This document shows positions 1 through 8,257 of a DNA stretch of 64,000 bases, one piece after another (the stretch's first letter is position 1; each line of letters starts with the position of its first letter). Below the pieces are notes generated by a model. The model was not told where the DNA came from and made no database searches. It saw nothing but the letters and a program-made list of their open reading frames with translations. The stretch covers positions 62,001-126,000 of the forward strand of contig NZ_JAUQOP010000001.1 of the NCBI RefSeq assembly GCF_030580855.1, read 5' to 3'. Made by a program: the position numbers and the translations under genes. Origin of the DNA: Pseudomonas citrullilanati (GTDB lineage: Bacteria > Pseudomonadota > Gammaproteobacteria > Pseudomonadales > Pseudomonadaceae).

Positions 1-927
1 CGCCGCTTCATCGACTGGGCCGGGCCGGTGGTCTATGCCGTGATGTTCCTGTTGGCCGGCTGGATCGTGTGGAAGGCCGGTTGGAGCAACATCAGTTTTA
101 CCCTGGCGGAAAAGTCCTTGTCCGGCTGGCAGGCATTCGGCCAAGTGATTGTGGCGACGGCCCTGGTGGTGTCGTACTTTTCCGGTCCGACCCTGAATTT
201 CGGCGATTTCAGCCGTTACTGCCGGAGCATGTCCGACGTGCGCCGGGGCAATTTCTGGGGGCTGCCGGTGAATTTCCTGGCGTTCTCGCTGGTCACGGTG
301 GTGATTGTTTCCGGCACCTTGCCGGTGTTCGGCGAAATGCTGCATGACCCGATCGCCACCGTGGCGCGCATCGACAACGATGTGGCGGTATTGCTGGGGG
401 CCTTTGCCTTTGTGACCGCGACCATCGGCATCAACATCGTGGCCAACTTCGTCTCCCCGGCCTTTGACTTCGCCAACGTCGCGCCCAGCAAGATCAGTTG
501 GCGCGCCGGTGGCATGATCGCGGCGGTGGCCTCGATTTTCATCACGCCGTGGAACCTGTTCAACAACCCGCAAGTGATCCACTACACCTTGGATGTGCTG
601 GCGGCGTTCATTGGCCCGTTGTTCGGCATCCTGCTGGCGGATTACTACCTGATCAAGAAACAGCAGATCGATGTGGACGCACTGTTCAATGACGGGCCGA
701 GCGGGCGTTATTACTACAGCGGCGGCATTAACTGGACGGCGGTCAAGGCCTTGGTTCCGGCGACACTGGTGGGGGTGGCGATTACCTTTACCCCCGTGCT
801 GCAACCGATGGCCAACTTTGCCTGGTTCACCGGTTGCTTCCTCGGTGGCGCGCTGTATTTCGCCCTGGCGCGGCGCGAGCCGAACCTCGCATTGAGCCCT
901 TCGCTCAGCCCGGCCGGCCAGGCTTGA
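1..927 (+). CDS. NCS1-family nucleobase/allantoin-type permease (5' end outside window)
   Basis: The reading frame is open from base 1 with no start of its own, so this is the last 308 codons of a larger gene. It is an inner-membrane sodium- or proton-coupled symporter of the NCS1 family, which imports purines, pyrimidines, allantoin or hydantoins. The visible part holds about eight hydrophobic segments. It also holds the family stretch INIVANFVSPAFDFANVAPS followed by a PWNLFNNP loop and GPLFGILLADYYL, which is the pattern of the allantoin/uracil branch rather than of cytosine permease CodB. Substrate cannot be assigned. Its TGA abuts the TGA of the convergent MFS gene with no spacer. Confidence 0.85.
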   Translation, partial: RRFIDWAGPVVYAVMFLLAGWIVWKAGWSNISFTLAEKSLSGWQAFGQVIVATALVVSYFSGPTLNFGDFSRYCRSMSDVRRGNFWGLPVNFLAFSLVTVVIVSGTLPVFGEMLHDPIATVARIDNDVAVLLGAFAFVTATIGINIVANFVSPAFDFANVAPSKISWRAGGMIAAVASIFITPWNLFNNPQVIHYTLDVLAAFIGPLFGILLADYYLIKKQQIDVDALFNDGPSGRYYYSGGINWTAVKALVPATLVGVAITFTPVLQPMANFAWFTGCFLGGALYFALARREPNLALSPSLSPAGQA

Positions 928-2100
928 TCAACGCAGGACCGGGCGCGCGCAGGGGCTCGCCGCATCCTGGCTGGCGGGCCGCAGCAACAGCCCGCCAGCG
1001 AACACCAGGCCACTGCCGGCGATGATCAGGGCTGGCTGCAACCCGCCACTGAAGTGGCTGCTCAGCGCCGCCAGCAATGGACCGCTGAGCTGGCCCACGG
1101 CAAAGCAGGCGGTCAGCAACCCGGCGTTGCGTTGGGTGGCGTGGGGGGCCAGTTCCCGCGAGCGCAGCATCACCAATTGCATGCAGGCCAGGAACGGTCC
1201 GCCACACAAAGCGACCCCCAGCGCCAGCCCCGGCCCGCTGCCCAGCAGGCAGGCGAAGACCCCGGCGGCTTGCAGCCATAGGGTGCCGATCAACCAGCGA
1301 CCGGTGGTGTTCGGGTCCTGGCGACGCAGGCTGACCAGCAGCACGCCCAGGGCGGCGGCCAGGCCGAAGCAGGGCCAGAACAGATCGGCTTGCCATTGCC
1401 CGCGGAACTGCGCAGAGGCCATTTGCGACAGGAACGTGGCCGGAATGATGTAGCCGATGCCGTACAGGGCGTACACCACGCCGAGGCGGCCAATGCCACG
1501 GCTCGGTGATGGGAGCGCGGGTGTGGCAACGGCTGGGGCCGCGGCGGGTTGCGGCAGGATCGGCAGGATCCCGAGCAACATGGCCAAGGCCACGCCGGCG
1601 TAGACCAACCACAGGGTGGCGGATGCCTGGCCCAGCAGGTTCGAACCGAGGGCGAGCAGGCCGGTGAGGAAAATCCCCAGTCCCGGCCCGGCAAACACCA
1701 GGGCGCCAAGCCGTGGGCGTCCGGCCGCTGCGGCCAGCGGTTGGCTGAGGGCCGTGATCATCACCAGCACCCAGGCGCTTGCCACCCCGGTGCCGAAGCG
1801 CAGCGCCAGGTGCGGCCAAAAGCCCCAGGCCCAGAACGACGCCAGGGTCAGCAGCACGCACAGCCACAAACCGCCGAGCAAGCGTCGCCGCACCTGCTCC
1901 GGACGGCGGGCGAACATCGCGTCCAGCGCGCCGAGGAAATACCCCAGGTAGTTGGCGGCGGCAATCAGACCGGCGGCGGTCAAGTCGACCTGACCTTCGC
2001 CGATGAGATGAGGTAACTGGGGCGTCAAGGCAAAGCGGCCAATGCCCATGGCCATCATCAGGGCTATGAAGCTGCCCAGCAGGCGGGTAAGCGGTGACAT
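928..2100 (-). CDS. YbfB/YjiJ-family MFS transporter
   Basis: A 390-residue inner-membrane protein with about twelve hydrophobic helices. The N-terminus (GIGRFALTPQLPHL, then AAANYLGYFLGALDA) is the signature of the YbfB/YjiJ group of major-facilitator transporters, usually called putative exporters without a proven substrate. Length is normal for the group. It is transcribed divergently from the LysR-type gene at 2203, with a 102-bp shared control region, so the regulator probably controls it. The 3' end meets the upstream permease gene tail to tail. Substrate is unknown. Confidence 0.85.
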   Translation of the reverse strand: MSPLTRLLGSFIALMMAMGIGRFALTPQLPHLIGEGQVDLTAAGLIAAANYLGYFLGALDAMFARRPEQVRRRLLGGLWLCVLLTLASFWAWGFWPHLALRFGTGVASAWVLVMITALSQPLAAAAGRPRLGALVFAGPGLGIFLTGLLALGSNLLGQASATLWLVYAGVALAMLLGILPILPQPAAAPAVATPALPSPSRGIGRLGVVYALYGIGYIIPATFLSQMASAQFRGQWQADLFWPCFGLAAALGVLLVSLRRQDPNTTGRWLIGTLWLQAAGVFACLLGSGPGLALGVALCGGPFLACMQLVMLRSRELAPHATQRNAGLLTACFAVGQLSGPLLAALSSHFSGGLQPALIIAGSGLVFAGGLLLRPASQDAASPCARPVLR

Positions 2101-2151
2101 GTCGTTCTCCAGCGTCGAGGCGAATGACCGTCAGGCTAGAATCGTTTGACT

Positions 2152-2166
2152 TTCATTAAAAATGAA
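2152..2166. promoter_or_regulatory. Putative LysR-type operator (TTCAT-N5-ATGAA)
   Basis: A perfect inverted repeat TTCAT/ATGAA around an A-rich centre lies between the divergent MFS and LysR genes. It contains a T-N11-A core as in classical LysR-type regulator boxes. Position and symmetry suggest it is the binding site of the regulator starting at 2203. This is inferred from sequence only. Confidence 0.45.
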
Positions 2167-2202
2167 TAATAGTGAGAAACTTGTTCTTTTTTGGAGAAGG
2201 TC

Positions 2203-3096
2203 GTGGAGTTTAGCCAATTGCGGATTTTCCAGGCGGTGGCCGAGGAGGGTTCCATCACCCGGGCGGCCGAACGCTTGCACCGGGTACCGTCGAACCTCTC
2301 GACCCGGCTCAAGCAGCTTGAAGAACAGTTGGGCGTGGATCTGTTCCTGCGCGAACGTCAGCGCTTGCAGTTGTCACCGGCGGGAAAAGTCCTGCTGGAC
2401 TATGCGAGCAAGCTCTTTGCCTTGCATGACGAAGCCCACGCGGCGGTGCAAGGCGGGCAGCCGGCCGGGGATTTTGTGTTGGGGACGATGTACAGCACCG
2501 CGGCGATTCATTTGCCGGACCTGCTGGCTGCTTATCACCGTGCTTACCCGGCGGTTAACCTGCAAGTGCAGTCCGGGCCCAGTGGCGAATTGCTCGAAGG
2601 CCTGCTCACCGGGCGTCTCGATGCCGCACTGGTGGATGGCCCGCTGGAGCTGGCGGGGCTGGACGGCGTGCCGTTGTGCGACGAGCGGTTGGTGGTGATC
2701 ACCGAGGCCGATCACCCGCCGGTGCGCAGTGCGCTGGATGTCCAGGGGCGCTCGGTGTTCACGTTTCGCCGTGGGTGTTCGTACCGCATGCGCCTGGAGG
2801 CCTGGTTCGCCCATGACCACGCGACCATGGGCCGGGCGATGGAGATCGAGTCGTACCAGGGGATGCTGGCGTGCGTGATCGCCGGGTCCGGGATAGCGTT
2901 GTTGTCCGAGTCGATGCTGGCCAGCATGCCGGGACGTGAGCGGGTGACGGTGCACCCGCTGGCCGAGCCATTCGCCAGCGCAACCACCTGGTTGATGTGG
3001 CGCAAAGGCATGGTGGGCGCGAACCTGAACGCCTGGATTGAGTTGCAGCAACAGGCCTGGCCGCGCGCGTCGGTGGCGACGGCACGATCGGCTTGA
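2203..3096 (+). CDS. LysR-family transcriptional regulator
   Basis: A 297-residue regulator with an N-terminal winged helix-turn-helix (about residues 1-60, including FQAVAEEGSITRAAERLH and LSTRLKQLEEQLGVDLF) and a C-terminal periplasmic-binding-protein-like effector domain (about 90-290). The GTG at 2203 is chosen as start because GGAGAAGG sits 2-9 bases upstream. The in-frame TTG at 2191 would destroy that spacing. It is divergent from the YbfB/YjiJ-type transporter and probably controls it. The effector domain resembles the PtrR/CysB-like group, but the ligand is not known. Confidence 0.88.
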   Translation: MEFSQLRIFQAVAEEGSITRAAERLHRVPSNLSTRLKQLEEQLGVDLFLRERQRLQLSPAGKVLLDYASKLFALHDEAHAAVQGGQPAGDFVLGTMYSTAAIHLPDLLAAYHRAYPAVNLQVQSGPSGELLEGLLTGRLDAALVDGPLELAGLDGVPLCDERLVVITEADHPPVRSALDVQGRSVFTFRRGCSYRMRLEAWFAHDHATMGRAMEIESYQGMLACVIAGSGIALLSESMLASMPGRERVTVHPLAEPFASATTWLMWRKGMVGANLNAWIELQQQAWPRASVATARSA

Positions 3097-3235
3097 ACTC
3101 CGGGCGCGGGATTTGGATCAATTCAGTAACAGATCATTGCATTCAGAGACGAGCATTGCGTAACACATCGGACTATTATCAGAGCGAAGGGGCCATAGCA
3201 TTCTGCCGCTCGTATTACCCTGAGGGGGCACCACG

Positions 3236-3364
3236 ATGAAAGAGAAAATCCAGAACTGGCTTCACGACCTGGGTGTTGCGCTTGGCTTGATCGAGCCGCC
3301 GATGCAACCGGTGCCGATTCGTACCGATGACGAGCAACGCCGCCGCGAGCAGCGCCGGCGGTAA
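3236..3364 (+). CDS. PA1414-family small protein (42 aa); possible small-RNA locus
   Basis: A 42-residue ORF (MKEKIQNWLHDLGVALGLIE at the start, an Arg-rich tail QRRREQRRR at the end) preceded by GAGGGGG about 7 bases before the ATG. I recognise it as the PA1414 family of Pseudomonas. The assignment is supported by the adjacent PA1418-PA1422-like genes in this window. In P. aeruginosa this locus is, as I recall, the source of the oxygen-responsive small RNA SicX, so the transcript rather than the peptide may be the functional product. A strong intrinsic terminator follows 20 bp after the stop. No convincing ANR box was found upstream. Confidence 0.7.
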   Translation: MKEKIQNWLHDLGVALGLIEPPMQPVPIRTDDEQRRREQRRR

Positions 3365-3383
3365 ACCCACCGGGAATTTGAGG

Positions 3384-3438
3384 AGATCGCAGTTCCGGTC
3401 CATTTCAATTGAGATGGCCCGGAACTGCGATCTTTTTA
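3384..3438 (+). terminator. Strong intrinsic terminator after PA1414-family gene
   Basis: A 15-bp perfect stem (3384-3398 with 3419-3433, core GATCGCAGTTCCGG) extends inward through CCAT/ATGG to a small AATT loop and is followed by TTTTTATTT. It is one of the longest terminator hairpins in the window. It fits the 3' end of a stable short transcript. Confidence 0.85.
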
Positions 3439-3452
3439 TTTCCGAGGACAAC

Positions 3453-3600
3453 CTGTGGCGAGGGGATTTATCCCCGCTGGAGCGCGCAGCGGTCCCAAAC
3501 GCTGACACCTCGGTGTGCCAGACAGATTGAATACTGTTTTGGGGCTGCTTTGCAGCCCAACGGGGCGGTGCGACGTTTCGCTAAATCCCCTCGCCACAGG
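3453..3600. repeat. REP-like composite element, GTGGCGAGGGG family (copy 1)
   Basis: The element starts with GTGGCGAGGGGATTTATCCC and ends with the inverted arm AAATCCCCTCGCCACAGG. Inside lie a GCTGCTTTGCAGC palindrome and a segment around CACCTCGGTGTGCCAGACAG. The copy at 5086-5219 carries the same internal segment in the opposite orientation. It lies between convergent transcripts and probably also acts as a bidirectional transcription stop. Confidence 0.8.
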
Positions 3601-3625
3601 TCGTTCGGCTTGATTCAGTTGGCGA

Positions 3626-5014
3626 TCAAACCGCCTTGGCCACCACCTTCGGCCGCGGCGACAACACACTCACCAGCACGAAGCTCACCAGCGCCACGCC
3701 CAGGCTGTAGTAGATCGGCGTGTTGGCGTCCAGGCCGTCCTTGAGCATGAAGAACAACGCGGTCAGGAAGCCCAGCGACATGCTGGTGATCGCCCCGGCG
3801 GTGGTGGCGCGTTTCCAGTAGATGGCGCCAATCAGCGGGATCAGCATGCCGCCTACCAACAGGTTGTAGGCCAGGGTCAGGGCGCTGATGACGTCACTGA
3901 CCACCAGGGCGATGCCCAGCACCACCAGGCCCATCAACAGGGTGGCAACGCGGTTTTCATGGGCGTCGCCGCCGGTGCTTTCACGCCCCTGGCGCAGACG
4001 GGGCAGCAAGTCCTGGACCACCGTAGTCGAGGCCGCGAGCAAGCCCGCCGCGGCGGTGGACATCAAGGCCGCCAGGGCGGCGGCGACCACCAGCCCGCGA
4101 ATGCCGTTGGGCAGGCTGGTCTGGACGATGCTGGCGAAGGCGTTGTTGACGTTTTCCAGGTCCGGCAGCAACACCTTGGCGGCCATGCCGATCAATGCCC
4201 CGGCCAGCCCGTAGAGCACGCAATACAAACCCGCTGCGGTGCCAGCCACTTTCGCCACGCCTTCGCTGCGAGCGGTGAACACCCGCTGCCAGATGTCCTG
4301 GCCGATGAAGATGCCGAAGAAGTAGATCAGGAAGTAGGTGACGATGGTGTCCCAGCCAATGGCGGTGAAATCGAAGTAGCTGGCCGGCAGTTTTGCCACC
4401 ATCGCGTCCCAACCGCCGGCGTCGACGATGGACATCGGCATCAGCAGGAACACCAGGCCGATGGTCATGATCAGGAATTGCACGATGTCGGTGAGGGTCA
4501 GCGACCACATGCCGCCGATGGTCGAATACAGCACCACCACGCCACCGCCCACCAGGATCGAGGCCCAGAAGGGCAAGCCGAACAGCACCTGCATCACCGT
4601 GCCGATGGCGATGGTCGAGGTGGCGCCGATCATCAAGGCATACACCAGCATGATCAGCGCACTGGCGTGGCGCGCGGCCGGGTTGTAGCGGCGCTCCAGC
4701 ACCTGGGTCACGGTGTAGATCTTGAGCTTGAGCAGCGGCTTGGCCAGGAACAGGCTCAGGCCGACGATGCCCAGGCCGATGGCGCCGCACAACCAGAACC
4801 CGGAAATCCCATGGACGTAGCCCAGGCGCACGGTACCGATGGTGGACGCGCCGCCCAGGACCGTGGCGGCCATGGTGCCCAGGTAGAACCCCGGGCCGAG
4901 GTTGCGCCCGGCGACCAGGTAGTCGTCGCGGGTCTTGGCGCGACGCATGCCATACCAGCCCAGGGCGATCATGCCGGCGGCGTAGATGAGAACGACGATT
5001 AAATCCAAAGCCAT
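3626..5014 (-). CDS. Sodium:solute symporter (SSF family), gbu cluster
   Basis: A 462-residue inner-membrane symporter with 12-13 hydrophobic helices. The N-terminus (DYLVAGRNLGPGFYLGTMAA, then GGASTIGT) is the sodium:solute symporter pattern, with the second helix carrying sodium-site serines and threonines. It lies at the downstream end of the minus-strand block SnoaL-like/NCS1/SSF with gbuA upstream, as PA1418 does in P. aeruginosa. Uptake of 4-guanidinobutyrate or a related amine/guanidine is therefore plausible but unproven. The gene is bracketed by two inverted copies of the same REP-like element. Confidence 0.85.
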   Translation of the reverse strand: MALDLIVVLIYAAGMIALGWYGMRRAKTRDDYLVAGRNLGPGFYLGTMAATVLGGASTIGTVRLGYVHGISGFWLCGAIGLGIVGLSLFLAKPLLKLKIYTVTQVLERRYNPAARHASALIMLVYALMIGATSTIAIGTVMQVLFGLPFWASILVGGGVVVLYSTIGGMWSLTLTDIVQFLIMTIGLVFLLMPMSIVDAGGWDAMVAKLPASYFDFTAIGWDTIVTYFLIYFFGIFIGQDIWQRVFTARSEGVAKVAGTAAGLYCVLYGLAGALIGMAAKVLLPDLENVNNAFASIVQTSLPNGIRGLVVAAALAALMSTAAAGLLAASTTVVQDLLPRLRQGRESTGGDAHENRVATLLMGLVVLGIALVVSDVISALTLAYNLLVGGMLIPLIGAIYWKRATTAGAITSMSLGFLTALFFMLKDGLDANTPIYYSLGVALVSFVLVSVLSPRPKVVAKAV

Positions 5015-5085
5015 GGTGGCGGGTCTCCGATTGTCTTTTTTATAGTGAGGTCATCTGGTGCCGCAGCCACAGTGCGTACCGCTCT

Positions 5086-5219
5086 TGTGGCGAGGGGATT
5101 TATCCCCGCTGGGCTGTGCAGCAGCCCCCTGACAGCCAACTCAATCTGTCAGGCACACCGAGATGTCAGGATTTGGGAGCGCTGCGCGCTCCAACGGGGA
5201 TAAATCCCCTCGCCACAGG
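5086..5219. repeat. REP-like composite element, GTGGCGAGGGG family (copy 2, inverted)
   Basis: Ends are the inverted arms TGTGGCGAGGGGATTTATCC and GGATAAATCCCCTCGCCACA. The middle carries CTGTCAGGCACACCGAGATG, the reverse complement of the middle of the 3453-3600 copy with a few changes. It overlaps the last 18 codons of the NCS1 permease gene. Confidence 0.8.
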
Positions 5220-6707
5220 TTCAGCGCTCGGCGAGACCGAACCCTTGCTCCGCGGATCTCCCGGCCCATACACCGTCGCCGGTTCGGGAAACAGCCCCAG
5301 CAACACCAGGTACACCGCCGAGGCCAGGCCCAGGGTCACCGGCAGGCTGATGTCGATGCCGCCGGCCAGTTCGCCCAGCGGACCGACGAACTGCCCCGGC
5401 AAGTTGACGAAGCACAGCCCCACCAGTGCACTGGGGATCCAGGCCCCCAGGCCGCGCCAGTTCCAACCGTGGTTGAACCAGTAGCGCCCGCCGGTTTCGC
5501 CCCGGGTGAACACTTGCAGGTCATCCGGGCAGTAGAAGCCGCGGCGTACCAGCAGGCCGATGATCATGATCACCATCCACGGGGTGGTGCAGGTGATGAT
5601 CAGCACGGCGAAGGTCGACACGCTCTGCACCAGGTTCGCAGCGAAGCGCCCGATGAAGATGAAGGCGATCGACAGCACGCCGATCAGCAACGTCGCCTTG
5701 ACCCGCGACAGCAGCCGTGGGAACACGCTGGACATGTCCAGCCCGGTGCCATACAGCGAGGTGGTGCCGGTGGACATGCCGCCAATCACCGCGATCAGGC
5801 ACACCGGCAGGAAGAACCAGCTCGGCGATACCGCCAGCAGCCCGCCCACGTAGTTGTTCGCCGCGATGTAGTCCGGCGCCTTGATCGCGACGATGGTGGC
5901 GGTGGCGAGGCCGAACAGGAACGGGATCAGTGTCGCCAGTTGCGCGGCGATCACCGCCAGCATGATGCGCCGCTTGGCGGTGTGGCGCGGGATGTAGCGC
6001 GACCAGTCGCCGAGGAACGCGCCGAAGGAAATCGGGTTGCTCATGGCCACCAGCGCCGCGCCGATGAACGCCGCCCAGAAGCCCGGCTGGTCGAAAGCGA
6101 CGGTACCGGCGAACTGGCTGTCGAAACTCGGCGCGAACGCCACGATGCCCAGCAGGAACAGCAAGCTGGCGGCCCACACGGCGACGCGGTTGACCCACAG
6201 CATGAAGCGAAAGCCGTAGATGCACACCGTCAGGACCAGCAGGGCGAACAGGCCGTAGGCCAGGCCCAGGCTCAGGTCGGTTTCCGGCACGCCGACCAGC
6301 CGCTTGGCGCCGCCGATCAATGCGTCCCCGGAACTCCACACCGACAACGAGAAGAACGCGATGGCGGTCAGCAGCGACAGGAACGAGCCGACGATCCGCC
6401 CATGCACGCCGAAGTGCGCACCGGAAGACACCGCGTTGTTGGTGCCGTTGAGCGGGCCGAACAGGCCCATCGGCGCGAGGATGAGCGAACCCACCAACAC
6501 CCCCAGCACAATTGCCCAGGCCCCGGCCTGGAACGACAGGCCGAACAGCACCGGGAAACTGCCCAGTACGGCGGTGGCGAAGGTGTTGGCGCCGCCGAAG
6601 ATCAGGCGAAACAGATCGCCCGGGCCGGCGGTGCGTTCGTGATCCGGGATCTGTTCGACCCCGTTGGTTTCGATTTGCGTAAGGCTTTTATCGTTATTGT
6701 TATGCAT
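5166..6707 (-). CDS. NCS1-family permease, gbu cluster; C-terminus encoded by a REP element
   Basis: A 513-residue inner-membrane NCS1 transporter with about twelve helices. The N-terminal ERTAGPGDLFRLIFGGANTF and the second-helix region are typical of cytosine-permease-like members, and the length fits the family. In P. aeruginosa the equivalent gene (PA1419) sits in the guanidinobutyrase locus, so guanidino compounds or amines are candidate substrates. The last 17 residues (PVARGFIPVGARSAPKS) and the stop are read from the REP element at 5086-5219. The original C-terminus was probably shorter and the tail is unlikely to matter for transport. RBS AGGAG-like sequence precedes the ATG. Confidence 0.85.
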   Translation of the reverse strand: MHNNNDKSLTQIETNGVEQIPDHERTAGPGDLFRLIFGGANTFATAVLGSFPVLFGLSFQAGAWAIVLGVLVGSLILAPMGLFGPLNGTNNAVSSGAHFGVHGRIVGSFLSLLTAIAFFSLSVWSSGDALIGGAKRLVGVPETDLSLGLAYGLFALLVLTVCIYGFRFMLWVNRVAVWAASLLFLLGIVAFAPSFDSQFAGTVAFDQPGFWAAFIGAALVAMSNPISFGAFLGDWSRYIPRHTAKRRIMLAVIAAQLATLIPFLFGLATATIVAIKAPDYIAANNYVGGLLAVSPSWFFLPVCLIAVIGGMSTGTTSLYGTGLDMSSVFPRLLSRVKATLLIGVLSIAFIFIGRFAANLVQSVSTFAVLIITCTTPWMVIMIIGLLVRRGFYCPDDLQVFTRGETGGRYWFNHGWNWRGLGAWIPSALVGLCFVNLPGQFVGPLGELAGGIDISLPVTLGLASAVYLVLLGLFPEPATVYGPGDPRSKGSVSPSAEPVARGFIPVGARSAPKS

Positions 6708-6761
6708 GATCTGCTCCGATCATCGAGGCGCATTCATCGGCTGTGAATGTCGCCTGTTTGG

Positions 6762-7169
6762 CTAAGGGGGTGGCAGCCCTTCCGGCATTGCGGACAAATG
6801 TTCGTGACAGGCCAGCCATAGGCCTTGTTGTTCTTGGCGAAACACAATGGTTTCGCGCTCCTGGCTAAAGTGAATCTCCCCTTGCATGCGCAGCTCGGTG
6901 GCCACGTCATGGATGAAAACCGCCACGTCCCCTTGCAGGCTGACGAAGGCGTTGCTCGACATGCAGGACAGCACCTCGAAGCCATCCTCGGACCGCCAGC
7001 GATCCCACAACGCCTGGTAGGCATCGCGGGACAGCAGGGGCTGTTCGAGGGTGTGGAACACGAAGCTCGCATCGGCCGTGAACGCGCCGAAGTAAGCCGC
7101 GCGGTCATTGCGGGCGAAGGCCGACACCAGTTCGGCGGCGGCCCGGAGAACCTGCTCCCGTTGGTTCAT
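6762..7169 (-). CDS. SnoaL-like / NTF2-fold protein, gbu cluster (PA1420-like)
   Basis: A 135-residue soluble protein predicted to adopt the NTF2/SnoaL cone fold. It has an N-terminal helix pair (VLRAAAELVSAFARNDRAAY), an acidic FTADASFVFHT strand and a C-terminal sheet ending LWLACHEHLSAMPEGLPPP. Such domains often bind small molecules or modulate enzymes. No catalytic residue can be named. It lies 9 bp downstream of gbuA and upstream of the NCS1 permease on the same strand, so it is almost certainly co-transcribed and belongs to the same pathway. Confidence 0.75.
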   Translation of the reverse strand: MNQREQVLRAAAELVSAFARNDRAAYFGAFTADASFVFHTLEQPLLSRDAYQALWDRWRSEDGFEVLSCMSSNAFVSLQGDVAVFIHDVATELRMQGEIHFSQERETIVFRQEQQGLWLACHEHLSAMPEGLPPP

Positions 7170-7178
7170 GGCGTCCCC

Positions 7179-8129
7179 TCAGCGATGCGCCACGCCCGGC
7201 AGTACGCAGAGCATCTCGTACAGCAGGTTGGCGCCGAGCAGCGAGGTGTTGCCGGTGGTGTCGTACGGCGGCGAGACTTCTACCAGATCGCAACCGACCA
7301 GGTCGAGGCCCTGGCAGCCGCGGACAATCTCGATCGCCTGGATGGTGGTCAGGCCACCGATTTCCGGGGTGCCGGTGCCGGGGGCCCAGGCCGGGTCGAT
7401 GCCGTCGATGTCAAAGCTCAGGTACACCGGGCCGCCGCCGACTTTCTCCCGGACTTCAGCCATCAGCGGTGCCAGGGAATGGTGCCAGCACTCTTCGGCC
7501 TGGACCACGCGAAAGCCCTGGCGGCGGCTCCAGTTGAAGTCATCGGCGGTGTAGCCCTGGGCCCGCAGGCCGATCTGTACCACGCGGTCGCAATCGAGCA
7601 GGCCTTCTTCCACGGCGCGGCGGAAGGTGGTGCCGTGGGCGATCTTCTCGCCGAACATGTGGTCGTTCACGTCGGCATGGGCGTCGATGTGCACCAGGCC
7701 GACCTTGCCGTGTTTCTTGTGGATGGCCCGCAGGATCGGCAAGGTGATGGTGTGGTCGCCGCCCAGGGTCAGGGGGATGACGTCGTGTTCGAGGATCTTG
7801 TGGTACGACTCCTCGATGATCCGCACCGCGTCCAGCAGGTTGAAGGTGTTGATCGCCACGTCGCCGATGTCGGCCACCGACAGCGAGTCGAAGGGCGCGG
7901 CGCCGGTGGCCATGTTGTAGGGACGGATCATCACCGATTCGGCGCGGATTTCCCGGGGCCCGAAACGGGTGCCGGCGCGCAGCGAGGTGCCGATGTCCAG
8001 CGGCACGCCGACGAAGGCGGCGTCCAGGCCGGCGGCGGTGGGTACGTGGGGAAGTCGCATCATGGTGGCGATGCCGCCGAAGCGCGGCATTTCGTTGCCG
8101 CCCAGTGGCTGGTGAAGAATCTTGTCCAC
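7179..8129 (-). CDS. gbuA: Guanidinobutyrase (agmatinase/arginase family ureohydrolase)
   Basis: A 316-residue ureohydrolase that hydrolyses 4-guanidinobutyrate to 4-aminobutyrate and urea in the arginine dehydrogenase/transaminase side pathway. The manganese-binding motifs are intact: GGDHT (about residue 121), DAHADVND (about 147) and SFDIDGIDPAWAPGTGTPE (about 228). The latter resembles arginase/agmatinase active sites. Context settles the substrate better than sequence does: the divergent LysR gene and the downstream SnoaL, NCS1 and SSF genes match PA1422-PA1418. Agmatinase or guanidinopropionase (GpuA) activity is the alternative. Confidence 0.88.
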   Translation of the reverse strand: MDKILHQPLGGNEMPRFGGIATMMRLPHVPTAAGLDAAFVGVPLDIGTSLRAGTRFGPREIRAESVMIRPYNMATGAAPFDSLSVADIGDVAINTFNLLDAVRIIEESYHKILEHDVIPLTLGGDHTITLPILRAIHKKHGKVGLVHIDAHADVNDHMFGEKIAHGTTFRRAVEEGLLDCDRVVQIGLRAQGYTADDFNWSRRQGFRVVQAEECWHHSLAPLMAEVREKVGGGPVYLSFDIDGIDPAWAPGTGTPEIGGLTTIQAIEIVRGCQGLDLVGCDLVEVSPPYDTTGNTSLLGANLLYEMLCVLPGVAHR

Positions 8130-8214
8130 GGGTAGGGCCTCATCGTTGTTTTATTTATCAGGGGCCGATTCTGCGAAAAGCCGTTGCCGTGAAAAATCGC
8201 TGGGGGCAAATACT

Positions 8215-8236
8215 TAGTTCAGATTTTTCTAAACTA
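8215..8236. promoter_or_regulatory. Putative GbuR operator
   Basis: An imperfect palindrome TAGTTCAGA-N4-TCTAAACTA (one mismatch per arm, extended by CTTAG/CTAAG at 8213 and 8238) lies between gbuA and gbuR. This is where a LysR-type activator of gbuA should bind. It is AT-rich and lies 85 bp from the gbuA start. Function is inferred. Confidence 0.5.
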
Positions 8237-8257
8237 AGGGCGGGTGGGGCGATAAAC

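Noticed and set aside
3106..3140. Possible ANR box (TTGGATCAATTCAG) upstream of the PA1414-family gene
   Set aside because: Only six of ten conserved positions of TTGAT-N4-ATCAA match. Chance level in this AT-rich stretch.
5163..6746. 527-codon plus-strand frame over the NCS1 permease
   Set aside because: It is the antisense shadow of the permease, rich in Gln, Arg and His as expected from reverse reading of membrane-protein codons.
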